Part shown: in pieces, positions 14,978-22,558 of the stretch | Layout: the number at the start of each line of letters is the position of its first letter | Numbering within the stretch: the first letter of the stretch is position 1 | Assembly (NCBI GenBank): GCA_035763125.1 | Contig: DASUBU010000064.1 | Coordinates: 1 to 23,785, forward strand | DNA length: 23,785 nucleotides | Direction of reading: 5' to 3' | Source: SMAG-U1939 sp035763125 | GTDB lineage: Bacteria; Chloroflexota; Ktedonobacteria; Ktedonobacterales; JADMIN01 | Made by a program: the position numbers and the translations under genes | The notes under the pieces: model-generated | What the model saw: only the letters and a program-made list of their open reading frames with translations | Databases searched by the model: none | What the model was told of the DNA's origin: nothing

Positions 14978-15218
14978 CCCACACAGTACAGATGAGTCCA
15001 CGGGTGATGGGCTCGACGAGGATGGATCTATCACACAGCGCCAGCGCCGTGATGCGTCCGTGATTTCGCGGGCAGCGACAATGACATGGTAGTGACGAGT
15101 GGTGGCTATGCTGTGGGTGCAGGCGAGAGTGCAAGGGCTCGCCCAGACAAAGAGAAACGAGATGAGATCGTGCGGCGGTAAGGTGCCGCGGGCATGACCT
15201 CAACAAGGGGAGATGGAG
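14978..15218. other. Intergenic region between the Nramp-related gene and the DoxX-type gene
   Basis: This 241-bp stretch has no convincing gene or strong terminator. A 6-bp hairpin (GGCGAG and CTCGCC separated by 10 nt) lies near 15123-15144. TATGCT near 15109 resembles a -10 box, but its best -35 (ATGACA) is 20 nt away. The DoxX ribosome binding site AAGGGGAG is at 15205-15212. Confidence 0.4.
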
Positions 15219-15896
15219 ATGTCACTCATTGAATCGGTGCGGCCCCGCTCGGCCACGGTGATCCCAGAGCCGCCAATCGCCAGGTTCCTGTTCGCTGACA
15301 CACGCATGGCGTGGTTCTGGCTGATCGTTCGGCTGTACGTCGGCTACCAGTTCCTGACCGCCGGCCTGGAGAAGGTCTTCGGCATGGACTACACCATCGG
15401 CAGCACGTTCAACACCGCCGTCCAAGGCGGCGGCTGGATCTTCAATCGTCAGGTACCGCTTGGCACGCAGATGGCTGGCTTCGCCAATGGCGCCATCGGC
15501 AAGGCTGCGGGCGAGCATGCGGCCGTGCAGGGCTGGTATGCCGACTTCCTCAAGAATGTCGTCGTTCCCAACGCCGGCTTCTGGGCCTTCCTGATCAGCT
15601 TTGGTGAGCTAGCGGTCGGGGTCGGCCTGATCGTGGGCCTGCTGACCGGCATCGCGGCCTTCTTCGGCCTGTTCATGAACCTCAACTTCCTGCTGGCCGG
15701 CGCCATCAGCACCAACCCGATCCTGGGCGTTCTGGGCATCTTCATCGTCCTGGCCTGGCGCATCGCGGGCTACTACGGTGTGGACCGCTGGCTGCTCCCG
15801 CTGCTCGGCACCCCCTGGACGGGGCAACTGGCCGGCAAGAGCGACGAGGAAATTACTCACAGCACGGAGAACCCACCCATCCCTGCCATGAGCTAG
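15219..15896 (+). CDS. DoxX-type membrane protein
   Basis: The DoxX/DoxD superfamily comprises four-helix membrane proteins, some of them subunits of thiosulfate:quinone oxidoreductase, and many of unknown role. The 225-residue protein has helices around 34-52 (FWLIVRLYVGYQFLTAGLEK), 125-150 (AFLISFGELAVGVGLIVGLL), 152-175 and 180-198. RLYVGYQFLTAGLEK is the typical first-helix motif. Residues 53-120 form a larger than usual soluble loop with Gly and Asn. The ATG at 15219 sits 6 nt after AAGGGGAG, whereas ATG at 15213 would touch it. No sulfur-oxidation partner is nearby, so a TQO role is not claimed. A bidirectional-looking hairpin closes the unit. Confidence 0.8.
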   Translation: MSLIESVRPRSATVIPEPPIARFLFADTRMAWFWLIVRLYVGYQFLTAGLEKVFGMDYTIGSTFNTAVQGGGWIFNRQVPLGTQMAGFANGAIGKAAGEHAAVQGWYADFLKNVVVPNAGFWAFLISFGELAVGVGLIVGLLTGIAAFFGLFMNLNFLLAGAISTNPILGVLGIFIVLAWRIAGYYGVDRWLLPLLGTPWTGQLAGKSDEEITHSTENPPIPAMS

Positions 15897-15942
15897 GCGA
15901 GGGCGCGAGAAGGGTTTACCGCTAAGTTAAGGACAACCATAG

Positions 15943-15970
15943 GGCGGCCGGGAAGCTTCTCCCGGCCGCC
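15943..15970. terminator. Hairpin between convergent doxX-type and mscS-like genes
   Basis: GGCGGCCGGGA and TCCCGGCCGCC form a perfect 11-bp stem around AGCTTC. It lies 46 bp after the DoxX-type stop and before the end of the opposite-strand channel gene. The T run is weak on both sides (TCTCCATAT on plus), so it may work in either direction or as a 3' stabiliser. Confidence 0.65.
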
Positions 15971-16058
15971 TCTCCATATCTGCCGCCGGTCACGGCACAC
16001 ACGGAAGTAGCATCTCCCCTTCTGGTGGTCAGGAGGGGGGGCTGGGGGGTGAGGACTT

Positions 16059-16934
16059 CTACGCGCCTGTGCCAGCTGGCTCCCGCGGCGGGGTAGGTGT
16101 AGGCGTGCCACCCTGACCAAGGATCGTCAGCTCCTCTTGCGACAGCATCGAGTTCGGGATCGAGACGCGCCCCGTCGGCGTATCCACCACCGTCGAGCTC
16201 AGGTCGTGGCGCACCACCGTCCCGGCTTGCCCGCGAATCTGCACCCGCTGGCCCGGCTGCAGCATACGGCCCATGGACCATCCCGAGAGGAGCGACCGCG
16301 CGGTATCCACGCCGCCAAGCCCCAGCGCCAGCCCGCCAGCCAGCGCCAGCATCCCCACCATCGCCGCGAACAGGATGAAGATCATGTTCTGCGCGACGTT
16401 GAGCTGCGTCAGCGCCGCCAGGAACACGAAGACCAGGACCGCCCAGCGCGCCACGCTCGCCAGCAGCCCTGAGGTCGTCAGCCCAGCCTCCGCCGCGGCG
16501 CCGCGAACCGCACCGGCGACCACGTTGGCGAGCAACGCGCCCACAATCAGGATGAGGATGGCGACGAACACATTGGGAATGTAGGCCAGCACAGAGTTGA
16601 TGAAGGCCGTGACCGCCACGAGTCCCAGTGAGTTGACGGCCATCTCGATGAAGACGAGGAAGATCCACCAGAAGACCACGAGCGCCAGCACCCGCGCCGC
16701 ATCCATGCGCGTTCCCGCCCGCTCCAGTGCCCGCGAGACGCCCGCCCGATCGGCGATAGCGTCGAAGTGTACGACATGCAGCAGCTTTGTCAGCAGGTCA
16801 CGCACGATTCGCGCGACGATGTAGCCGACCAGCAAGATCACCGCGAAGGTGAGCAGCCGTGGCAAGAACAACAACACCTCGCTCAGCAGGCTCAACAGCG
16901 CCTGCCCGATGTCCTGGATAGGTGCGAATGTCAT
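16059..16934 (-). CDS. Mechanosensitive channel-like membrane protein (MscS family with TM-helix repeats)
   Basis: MscS-type channels open under membrane tension and release solutes on osmotic downshock. The 291-residue protein has hydrophobic segments at about 22-43, 82-100, 104-140 and 160-178. A final Gly/Ala-rich helix (GMLALAGGLALGLGG, 194-208) resembles the pore-lining TM3, though the pattern is loose. A short beta domain follows (GRMLQPGQRVQIRGQAG, 222-238, then TGRVSIPNSML, 254-264). The large C-terminal cage of E. coli MscS is missing, and the end is a Pro/Thr-rich tail. ATG at 16934 follows AGGAGGATGCGTGG. It is the last gene of a same-strand run of stress proteins, which fits an envelope or osmotic stress role. 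Confidence 0.78.
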   Translation of the reverse strand: MTFAPIQDIGQALLSLLSEVLLFLPRLLTFAVILLVGYIVARIVRDLLTKLLHVVHFDAIADRAGVSRALERAGTRMDAARVLALVVFWWIFLVFIEMAVNSLGLVAVTAFINSVLAYIPNVFVAILILIVGALLANVVAGAVRGAAAEAGLTTSGLLASVARWAVLVFVFLAALTQLNVAQNMIFILFAAMVGMLALAGGLALGLGGVDTARSLLSGWSMGRMLQPGQRVQIRGQAGTVVRHDLSSTVVDTPTGRVSIPNSMLSQEELTILGQGGTPTPTPPREPAGTGA

Positions 16935-16986
16935 CCACGCATCCTCCTTCGTCTGCCAGCGTTCCTGGCGGGCACGTCCGGCGCGC

Positions 16987-17000
16987 CCCTGTGTTTACAC
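16987..17000. promoter_or_regulatory. 14-bp inverted repeat upstream of the mscS-like gene
   Basis: CTGTGT and ACACAG flank TT. It lies 53 bp before the start of the channel gene and 64 bp after the end of the neighbouring DUF2382 gene. It lacks a T run, so an operator is more likely than a terminator. Confidence 0.35.
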
Positions 17001-17063
17001 AGCACTACGCGTTCGCCCTCAGCTCTGGCGCCATCTGCGGCGCCACCTCGCCAGCTACGCCCA

Positions 17064-17870
17064 CTACTGGGGCGGTGGCGTCCCCGGCCCAATCGGTTGG
17101 CCCACCGGCCGATCATAGGTGATGGTGTCCTGCTCGCTGATGTCGCGACTGTCCGGGCCCTCGACGCGCACCCGCTCGCGACGCACGGTCTCGGTGATCG
17201 TGCGCTCCTCCGTCACCGGCACTTTGTTCAGCACAACCTCTTCGATCACGCGCGCGCGCTTCTCGACCTGTACCCGCTCGCCCATCAGCGGCACGTCAAC
17301 GTCGGCCTCGATGAAGACCTCCGGTCCGAGGTCGTAGGCGGCTGCTGGTGCCACCGGTCGGCCCTCCACGCGCAGCTCCTCGTGTCGCACCGGCACCGTC
17401 AGCGACTGCTGCTCGTGCACCACGTCTGTATGCACCACCGCCGATCCAGCCGATTGCGCGCGCGTCTTGGCCGCCAGTTGCTCCTCCACTACCGGCACCT
17501 GCACCCTGCCTGCCTGCGATGTCTGCAGCGCAGTCTCGGATGGCGGCGAGTACGGCGTATCCACGTCCACACCGTCAGTTGGCGGCAGATACCAATCCAG
17601 CTTATCCAGCTCGAGCGTGGCGACCCTCAGATGCACACCACGCTCGTCTACTCCTGCCAGTGCGGCGAGCGGGATATAGAGATCGCGCTTGAGGATGCGT
17701 CCCGCCTGCACAACGATATAACCGCGCCCTGATTCGGCGCCCTCCACGTCGCCCAGGTGCTCGCCGCGCGCGTCAAAGACACGCATTCCAGCGTGGATGC
17801 GCCCCGCCAGCTCCGCGCCTGGTGCCGTGAGCTGGGTTCCCTCGTCCTCGCCCTCGGTTCCCGTCGCCAT
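17064..17870 (-). CDS. PRC-barrel-like plus DUF2382 (YsnF/AvaK) stress protein
   Basis: DUF2382 proteins include YsnF of Bacillus and AvaK of akinete-forming cyanobacteria, and their molecular role is unknown. In this 268-residue protein, residues 20-95 resemble a PRC-barrel/DUF2171 fold (GMRVFDARGEHLGDVEG, then LYIPLAALAGV). Two half repeats follow, about 124-170 (VPVVEEQL to LRVEGRP) and 185-237 (VFIEADVDVPL to RRERVRVEG). These show the alternating hydrophobic/charged V-P-V-x-x-E pattern of DUF2382. There is no signal peptide or membrane helix. ATG at 17870 follows GGAAAGGA. The frame extends to 17918 without support. The gene is downstream of a GSP17M-type gene on the same strand. Confidence 0.82.
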   Translation of the reverse strand: MATGTEGEDEGTQLTAPGAELAGRIHAGMRVFDARGEHLGDVEGAESGRGYIVVQAGRILKRDLYIPLAALAGVDERGVHLRVATLELDKLDWYLPPTDGVDVDTPYSPPSETALQTSQAGRVQVPVVEEQLAAKTRAQSAGSAVVHTDVVHEQQSLTVPVRHEELRVEGRPVAPAAAYDLGPEVFIEADVDVPLMGERVQVEKRARVIEEVVLNKVPVTEERTITETVRRERVRVEGPDSRDISEQDTITYDRPVGQPIGPGTPPPQ

Positions 17871-18075
17871 CCGCCGCCATCCTTTCCGTGCCCTCCTCGG
17901 GCATACCGAGCAAGCCATGGCCAGCCTCGCCGCCTACCCAGCGCTGTGCAAGCGCTATGCCAGCCCGCTGCGCGCCCTCTGCTGGCCGTGCTTCCTGCTA
18001 GCCCCCGCTTTCTTTCAGTATCCTCCTGTGCTTCTGCTGCCGCGTACGCTCCGGTTCAACTAACTGGTCACGCCA

Positions 18076-18609
18076 TCAGGCCGGCGCGCCGTGACTCGCG
18101 TCTGGCGGCGTGCGGTAGTCGCCCGCCTCGCCGGGATGCACCTCGCGCACCTGAGTCCCGCCAAAACGCATCAAGATGTCGCGCGCCTCAGCCGGCCGAT
18201 CGCCGGCGTCCACCGTCAGCGTCATGCGGCCCTGCTCGATCGCCTCGCGCCGATACTCCTCTTGCTCCACTGGCTTGCGCGAGCCTATGACGCCGCCAAC
18301 CACCCAGCCGATTGTGCCGCCGGCTAGCGCCAGGAACAGCACCACCCAGCCAGCCGTCCGGTCAAGCCCTGGAATGCTAGCCGCTAGCAGCCAGCCTGCC
18401 GCGGCAAAGAGTGTGCCGCCTAGCAGCGCGCCAATCACCGCGCCGATGGTCGAGCCTTTCGCCGCCTCCACTGGCGGCGGCCCCAGATCCTCGCGCTGCT
18501 CCGGGATAAGGCCAATCGTCTCAGGGGAGTAGCCTGCCGCTCGTAGCGCCGCGGCTGCTCGATCGGCTTCACGCCGGTCCGTGAACCGGCCTGCCAAGAT
18601 GGCTGCCAT
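18076..18609 (-). CDS. GSP17M-like stress protein with glycine-rich membrane segments
   Basis: The 177-residue product starts AAILAGRFTDRREADRA and LRAAGYSPETIGLI, the pattern of the general stress protein 17M/YflT N-terminal domain. Residues 50-110 form two Gly/Ala-rich hydrophobic segments (GSTIGAVIGALLGGTLF and GGTIGWVVGGVIGS), a glycine-zipper arrangement that can insert in membranes. The C-terminal part (120-160) returns to an alpha/beta pattern: MTLTVDAGDRPAEARDILMR resembles the closing strand and helix of the same domain. ATG at 18609 follows AAAGGAGG. The frame is open to 18834 but overlaps the next gene. No function beyond stress association is claimed. Confidence 0.8.
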   Translation of the reverse strand: MAAILAGRFTDRREADRAAAALRAAGYSPETIGLIPEQREDLGPPPVEAAKGSTIGAVIGALLGGTLFAAAGWLLAASIPGLDRTAGWVVLFLALAGGTIGWVVGGVIGSRKPVEQEEYRREAIEQGRMTLTVDAGDRPAEARDILMRFGGTQVREVHPGEAGDYRTPPDASHGAPA

Positions 18610-18739
18610 CTGCGCCTCGCCTCCTTTGCGCTCGGTATCCGGTTCGTTTGGCCGCTGCCCTCTCCCAGAGCCGCCGCCCAATTTGCTTATGCCCGCTTGA
18701 TTCCAGCTTGCTCGGCCGCCATCTGGGCCGGTGCATCCG

Positions 18740-19588
18740 TCACTGCTCCGGCCGCTCCGGTTGGCCGTAGTGTCCCGTGTCTTTCTGGAGGATGTCCGCG
18801 TCCGTGGTCGGATGGTCCGGCGCATCCCACCCACCGATCAGCACATCGTTCTCGCGCACCGGTGGCTGATGCGCCGTCTGGTCGTCCTCCTCGTCGTGTC
18901 TGGGCAGCGGCTCCGTGCGGAAGCCGGGTCGGCCCTCACGTGGCAGCGGCTCAGGGCGGTAGCGATGTTGCGCGTCTGTCAGGCTCGAAACCGCGTTGCC
19001 TTCCAGCTCGTAGGAGTCTTCGCGATTCGCGGGCGGCACCACCGTCCCGTCCACCTCGTCCCGCGGCGGCTCGGCGTAGACACGGCCAATCTCCTGGCCA
19101 GGCGCCTCACCGAAGCCCTTCGCGTGCAGGTCTTCCGCGCCGTTGCGCCGCATGATCTCCCAGGCTTCTTGCGCGTGGTATGGTGTCGCCAACGTCAGCA
19201 GCACACTGCCGCCCTCCACGCGTGACTGGTAGTATCTCGCTTCCGCCTCGGGGACGCCCAGGCCCACCAACCCACCGATCAGCCAGCCCGCCACGCCGCC
19301 CACCAGGGCCGACGCCAGGATGCCGCCCCCGATGAATGGGCCGATTCCGGGCACCACTAGCGCGCCGGTCGCCGCCAGCATCGCCCCGCCCGCGCCGCCA
19401 ATCAGCTCCCCCGTCACCGCGCCAGCCGTCGAGCCAACCCCCTCGTCCTCGGCGGTCTGGCGAGCCTCCTCGCGATCGCGCATCACAATGCCCATCTGTG
19501 CCGGGTCGAAGCCGGCTGACTTGAGATCTACAATCGCCCGCTCGGCGGCTGTGCGATCCGCAAACAGCCCGACAATGCTGCGTGCCAT
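18740..19588 (-). CDS. GSP17M-like stress protein with glycine zipper and long polar tail
   Basis: This 282-residue protein is a paralogue of the gene at 18076-18609. The N-terminal domain reads IVGLFADRTAAERAI and LKSAGFDPAQMGIVM. A Gly-rich hydrophobic block at about 55-115 follows (GAVTGELIGGAGGAMLAATG, PFIGGGILASALVGG). A closing alpha/beta segment with VLLTLATPYHAQEAWEIM runs to about 150. Residues 160-282 are an additional polar, Pro/Glu/Arg-rich, probably disordered tail containing two related RPEPLPRE/RTEPLPRH units. ATG at 19588 follows AAGGAG. The tail distinguishes it from its neighbour and from typical family members. Confidence 0.8.
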   Translation of the reverse strand: MARSIVGLFADRTAAERAIVDLKSAGFDPAQMGIVMRDREEARQTAEDEGVGSTAGAVTGELIGGAGGAMLAATGALVVPGIGPFIGGGILASALVGGVAGWLIGGLVGLGVPEAEARYYQSRVEGGSVLLTLATPYHAQEAWEIMRRNGAEDLHAKGFGEAPGQEIGRVYAEPPRDEVDGTVVPPANREDSYELEGNAVSSLTDAQHRYRPEPLPREGRPGFRTEPLPRHDEEDDQTAHQPPVRENDVLIGGWDAPDHPTTDADILQKDTGHYGQPERPEQ

Positions 19589-19703
19589 GCTGCGCTCCTT
19601 CTCCGCGCGGGCGGCTCATCCGCCCAGCAGATCTCGTCCCGCGCATAGCCTATGCACGATGCATTCCAGCGGTGCGCCAACACCATCGGCAGTCGCCAGC
19701 GGG

Positions 19704-20531
19704 TCAGTGGACCTCGCCGCCCTCCGCGCCATCGTCCGCTGCTGCATGCTGTGCCGGCCGCTCGCTTTTCTCCTGGCCGGATTCCTCACGCGGCGCTACC
19801 ACCCAGGCGCCGCCTGCCAGCATGCGTGAGTCGTAGAGCACGCGCGGCTCTTCGCCTTCCTCGCCGTCCTGAGTCACTGTCACATACTCGCGCCGCACCT
19901 GCTCCAGCACCTGTTCCCGCGCCTCCACCAGCCGCTTGCGGACCCGGATGTACTCCGTCACTACTGACTCTTTGTGCACCACCAGCCGCTCCTCGACCAC
20001 CGGTATGATCACGTCGTTGGGGTTGCCCTCGGCCTGGGCGCGTGCGTCGAACTGCTCGGCTGGGATGCGCTCGACCTCGGCCTCCTCATGGTAGACCGAG
20101 ACCGTTTGCTCCTGTGTATGCTCCTCCACTCCCTTGTGGACGTGTGCCATCCCTACTGGCTCGGGCTGCTTGTGAACGACCAGCTCCTCGCTGGCGATGG
20201 GCACGCGCAGCGTCGCCGGCTCGGCTGGCGCCTTGGGCGCCTCAGGTCGCTGCTGTGTGGCGCCCCGTGGCGCCTCGGCGATGATGTAGTGCGCCAGCTC
20301 GTCCGGCCCTATCGTCACCTGGGCTATGGGATGCAGAGCGCCCTGCGTCACGCTGGTGACGAACATCAATGGGATGCTGTAGCGCCAGCGCCCATCGTCT
20401 GAGCGCACAATCATCCGGTCCGGCTGCTCGTGCTGGCCAGACCAGTGATGCTCCAGGTATTCGACCGTGCCGATGTAGCCGCCTTCCCCGCGCACCCGCG
20501 CGCCGGGCAGCACTCCCGCGTACATGGTCAT
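19704..20531 (-). CDS. Second DUF2382 (YsnF/AvaK) stress protein with N-terminal barrel-like domain
   Basis: The 275-residue protein begins MTMYAGVLPGARVRG. Residues 10-65 resemble a small beta barrel (GYIGTVEYLEHHW, then WRYSIPLMFVTSV). Two DUF2382 half repeats follow: about 107-155 (LRVPIASEELVVHKQP, VHKGVEEHTQEQTVSVYHEE) and 173-220 (VIIPVVEERLVVHKESV, RREYVTVTQD). The C-terminal 45 residues are acidic and Gln/Ala rich. ATG at 20531 lies 6 nt after GGAAGGAGGA; the GTG at 20537 is too close to it. It is the most upstream gene of the stress run and is divergent from the 68-residue gene. Confidence 0.82.
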   Translation of the reverse strand: MTMYAGVLPGARVRGEGGYIGTVEYLEHHWSGQHEQPDRMIVRSDDGRWRYSIPLMFVTSVTQGALHPIAQVTIGPDELAHYIIAEAPRGATQQRPEAPKAPAEPATLRVPIASEELVVHKQPEPVGMAHVHKGVEEHTQEQTVSVYHEEAEVERIPAEQFDARAQAEGNPNDVIIPVVEERLVVHKESVVTEYIRVRKRLVEAREQVLEQVRREYVTVTQDGEEGEEPRVLYDSRMLAGGAWVVAPREESGQEKSERPAQHAAADDGAEGGEVH

Positions 20532-21129
20532 CGGCACTCCTCCTTCCCATATGCGCAGCCGCCCGCACAGCCATCACTTGGCGGCGGCTTCAGCGCCGGG
20601 CGCAAGCCGCCCCGCTGATTCTTCCGCTGTGGCGCAAGCCACATGCCAACGCCGCGTTCAAAGGCAGCGTACCGGTTGCTGCCAGGCACAGCGCCACAAC
20701 CTCGCCTCCAGTATGCAAGACCGCTCAGGCAAGCGCCGCTTTCACCGTGGCCAGGATACCCTCGAAGCCGTTCAGTGTGGCGAGTGCCACCGCCCGCGAC
20801 AGGCCGATGTCCGCATGGGTAGAGCACCAGCCCTCAGACGTCTGCTTGACAAGCAATGTATGCTTGTTCCGTTCGGTCCGCCAGCGCAGCCGGTCGTCTA
20901 GCTTGGATCAGGACAAACGCATCACAGGATGCGCGACGGTGTGCCTTTGCGGCCACCGCCAACTCCAACGAGAGCAAGGAGAGCACGCCCTCTCGCTACT
21001 GCTCGTGCCACACGCCGCATCGCTCAGCCGCGACGGCTGCGCTTGCCAGCAAGGAGGTGACAAGAACCACATACTCGACTCCACACGACGGCTCGACGAC
21101 CGGGGACGGACGTGAAGGAATGCACCTGC
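20532..21129. other. Divergent intergenic region between the stress cluster and the small ORF
   Basis: This stretch of about 600 bp has no well-supported gene. It contains two 10-nt GGC-GCAA-GCC stem-loop words (20599-20608 and 20631-20640), the second extended to TGTGGC-GCAA-GCCACA. It also holds a 13-bp palindrome TGCTTG-A-CAAGCA (20843-20855) and a possible coding remnant on the minus strand (20725-20907). A clear promoter for either neighbour was not found. Confidence 0.45.
20725..20907 (-). pseudogene. Possible coding remnant or very small ORF
   Basis: A 60-codon stretch open between stops has no ATG or GTG start giving a full product; TTG at 20856 would give 43 residues. The end reads LSRAVALATL and GFEGILATVKAALA. 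By hand count about 78% of third positions are G or C and second positions are clearly lower, as in genes of this genome. No family was recognised, and it may be chance. Confidence 0.2.
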
Positions 21130-21336
21130 ATGAGGCTGATTCTGTATCAGGCGCTGCTTGGCAGCCAGCAGAACGTGGCGACTATCCAGTCGCGCATTCG
21201 GGAGGTTGAACGCATCGGCGGACGGGTCGAGATTGCTCCGCCAACCAAGGTGGGGATGATCCTCGTTATTCTTGAATTGCCCGAGGGCTACACTCCGAGC
21301 CAGCTCTTTCCGGGCATCCCGTTCTATCCGATGTAG
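21130..21336 (+). CDS. Conserved-looking 68-residue protein of unknown function
   Basis: The ATG at 21130 follows AAGGAA by 9 nt; GTG at 21112 is an alternative that would add six residues. The product looks like a small alpha/beta protein: strand RLILYQALLG, helix QNVATIQSRIREVERI, strand RVEIAPP, strand GMILVILELP, and a Pro-rich end PSQLFPGIPFYPM. No family is recognised. It lies 55 bp upstream of the methyltransferase on the same strand and may share its transcript. Balanced composition and a good start favour a real gene over chance. Confidence 0.55.
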   Translation: MRLILYQALLGSQQNVATIQSRIREVERIGGRVEIAPPTKVGMILVILELPEGYTPSQLFPGIPFYPM

Positions 21337-21391
21337 CTGTTGCCCCACCACAGTGGCATCGAGGTCGCGCAGGCAGGGAGGAGTAAACATC

Positions 21392-22312
21392 GTGGGACTG
21401 TTTGGATGGATTCGCCGAGGACCGTCGCGGAGATCAGGTGTGCTCCAAGCGATGGCCCTGCAAGAGGGAACGCCGGTTGCGCTCGTAGGAGGCCGGATGC
21501 GGACGATGGGCCTGCCATACGCGCTGCCACGCGACATGGAAGAGATCAATCGGCTCGATTTCCAGCACTACATGCTGCGCTATGCCCTTCGCGGGCTATA
21601 TGCCGCCCCGCTTCGCGAGCCGGCGAGTATCCTCGACGTGGGTACCGGCACAGGGCGATGGGCGATGGACATGGCCCAGCTCTTCCCGCGCACGAATGTC
21701 ATTGGCGTGGACGTAAACCCGCCACCGGCAGACGAGCGCGCCGGAGAGGGCATCGAATCGCGGCCGCCAAACTACTTGTTCGCACCCGGCAATGTCCTGG
21801 AGGGCCTCCCCTTCGCCGAAGGGTCGTTCGATTTCGTACACATGCGGCTCCTCTTCACCGCACTCCCATCCGACCGATGGGCCCTCGCAGTCGCCGAGCT
21901 AGCCCGCGTGACACGCCCCGGCGGCTGGGTGGAATCCGTGGAGACAACCGGCCTACACAATGGCGGGCCGAGCGTCGGCCTCATGATGACCTGGATCGCC
22001 CAGATGTCCGCACGCCGTGGAGTAGATCTGCTCAACGGGGGCAGGGTAGCTCATTTCATGCAGGCATCCGGACTGCGCAACATTGCCGCCTCGGTCGTCA
22101 ATGTGCCGACAGGCGCATGGGGCGGACGGCTGGGCGCCATGGTAGCGACCGATTTCGTCGGAGTGTGCAAGGGATATGGCGGCCTGCTCGTCGGAGCGGG
22201 TCTCACGACACAAGAGCAGTTCGATGAGACGCTCACCCGCATGCGCGCGGAATTCACCGCACGCAATGGGCGCTGCTACACCCCGTTCTACGTCGCCATC
22301 GGCCAGAAATAG
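21392..22312 (+). CDS. Class I SAM-dependent methyltransferase
   Basis: The 306-residue protein has a Rossmann-type methyltransferase core. Motif I is ILDVGTGTGRW (80-90). The acidic residue that binds the SAM ribose is D107 in VIGVDVNPP. A later motif is PFAEGSFDFVHMRLLF, and the post-motif segment ARVTRPGGWVESVE is typical of Methyltransf_11/25 proteins. Residues 1-50 are an extra N-terminal segment with Arg-rich start (LFGWIRRGPSRR). The GTG at 21392 is preceded by GGGAGGAG with 8 nt spacing. The longer frame from 21272 overlaps the 68-residue gene and looks non-coding. Its substrate cannot be deduced, and no biosynthetic cluster is present. Confidence 0.88.
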   Translation: MGLFGWIRRGPSRRSGVLQAMALQEGTPVALVGGRMRTMGLPYALPRDMEEINRLDFQHYMLRYALRGLYAAPLREPASILDVGTGTGRWAMDMAQLFPRTNVIGVDVNPPPADERAGEGIESRPPNYLFAPGNVLEGLPFAEGSFDFVHMRLLFTALPSDRWALAVAELARVTRPGGWVESVETTGLHNGGPSVGLMMTWIAQMSARRGVDLLNGGRVAHFMQASGLRNIAASVVNVPTGAWGGRLGAMVATDFVGVCKGYGGLLVGAGLTTQEQFDETLTRMRAEFTARNGRCYTPFYVAIGQK

Positions 22313-22558
22313 CGCATCGTTGATCGCGGCAAATTGGTCGCGGCAAAGTGATCGCGGAGCACCTCGGGTCACTGCACCTGTTCGTCCGCCGCGTCCGCCG
22401 GGTCTACGATGCACCGCTCCAGCGGCTCGGTCACGTTGTGACCCAGGTTGGATTCCAATGCCAGTATGCCCACGCCTCGCGCAGCGAAGCTGCTCCCACA
22501 GCATAGGCACTCACGCCGCCCCATGCTCGGCGACTGTTGCAACTCAGCCGTGAGGTGA
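22313..22558. other. Convergent intergenic region with short direct and inverted repeats
   Basis: This 246-bp stretch lies between the ends of the methyltransferase and debranching genes. It contains three tandem 14-nt-spaced units (22322-22361), a 15-bp inverted repeat GGTCAC-GTT-GTGACC (22429-22443) and a small hairpin GCAGC-GAA-GCTGC near 22480-22492. No gene is supported and no typical terminator is seen. Confidence 0.45.
22322..22361. repeat. Three tandem 14-nt imperfect direct repeats
   Basis: Units are GATCGCGGCAAATT (22322-22335), GGTCGCGGCAAAGT (22336-22349) and the partial GATCGCGGAGCA (22350-22361). The core TCGCGG recurs exactly every 14 nt. They start 10 bp after the methyltransferase stop codon. 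The array is too short and has no spacers, so it is not CRISPR. Confidence 0.55.

Noticed and set aside
13985..15034. 349-codon antisense ORF across the Nramp-related gene
   Set aside because: It is Gln/His/Arg-rich, has no family resemblance and mirrors the codon bias of the real gene on the other strand.
22322..22361. CRISPR-like array
   Set aside because: Repeats are 14 nt, contiguous, only three in number and without spacers or cas genes.
21953..22510. 185-codon minus-strand ORF over the end of the methyltransferase
   Set aside because: Shadow frame without ribosome binding site or recognisable motif.
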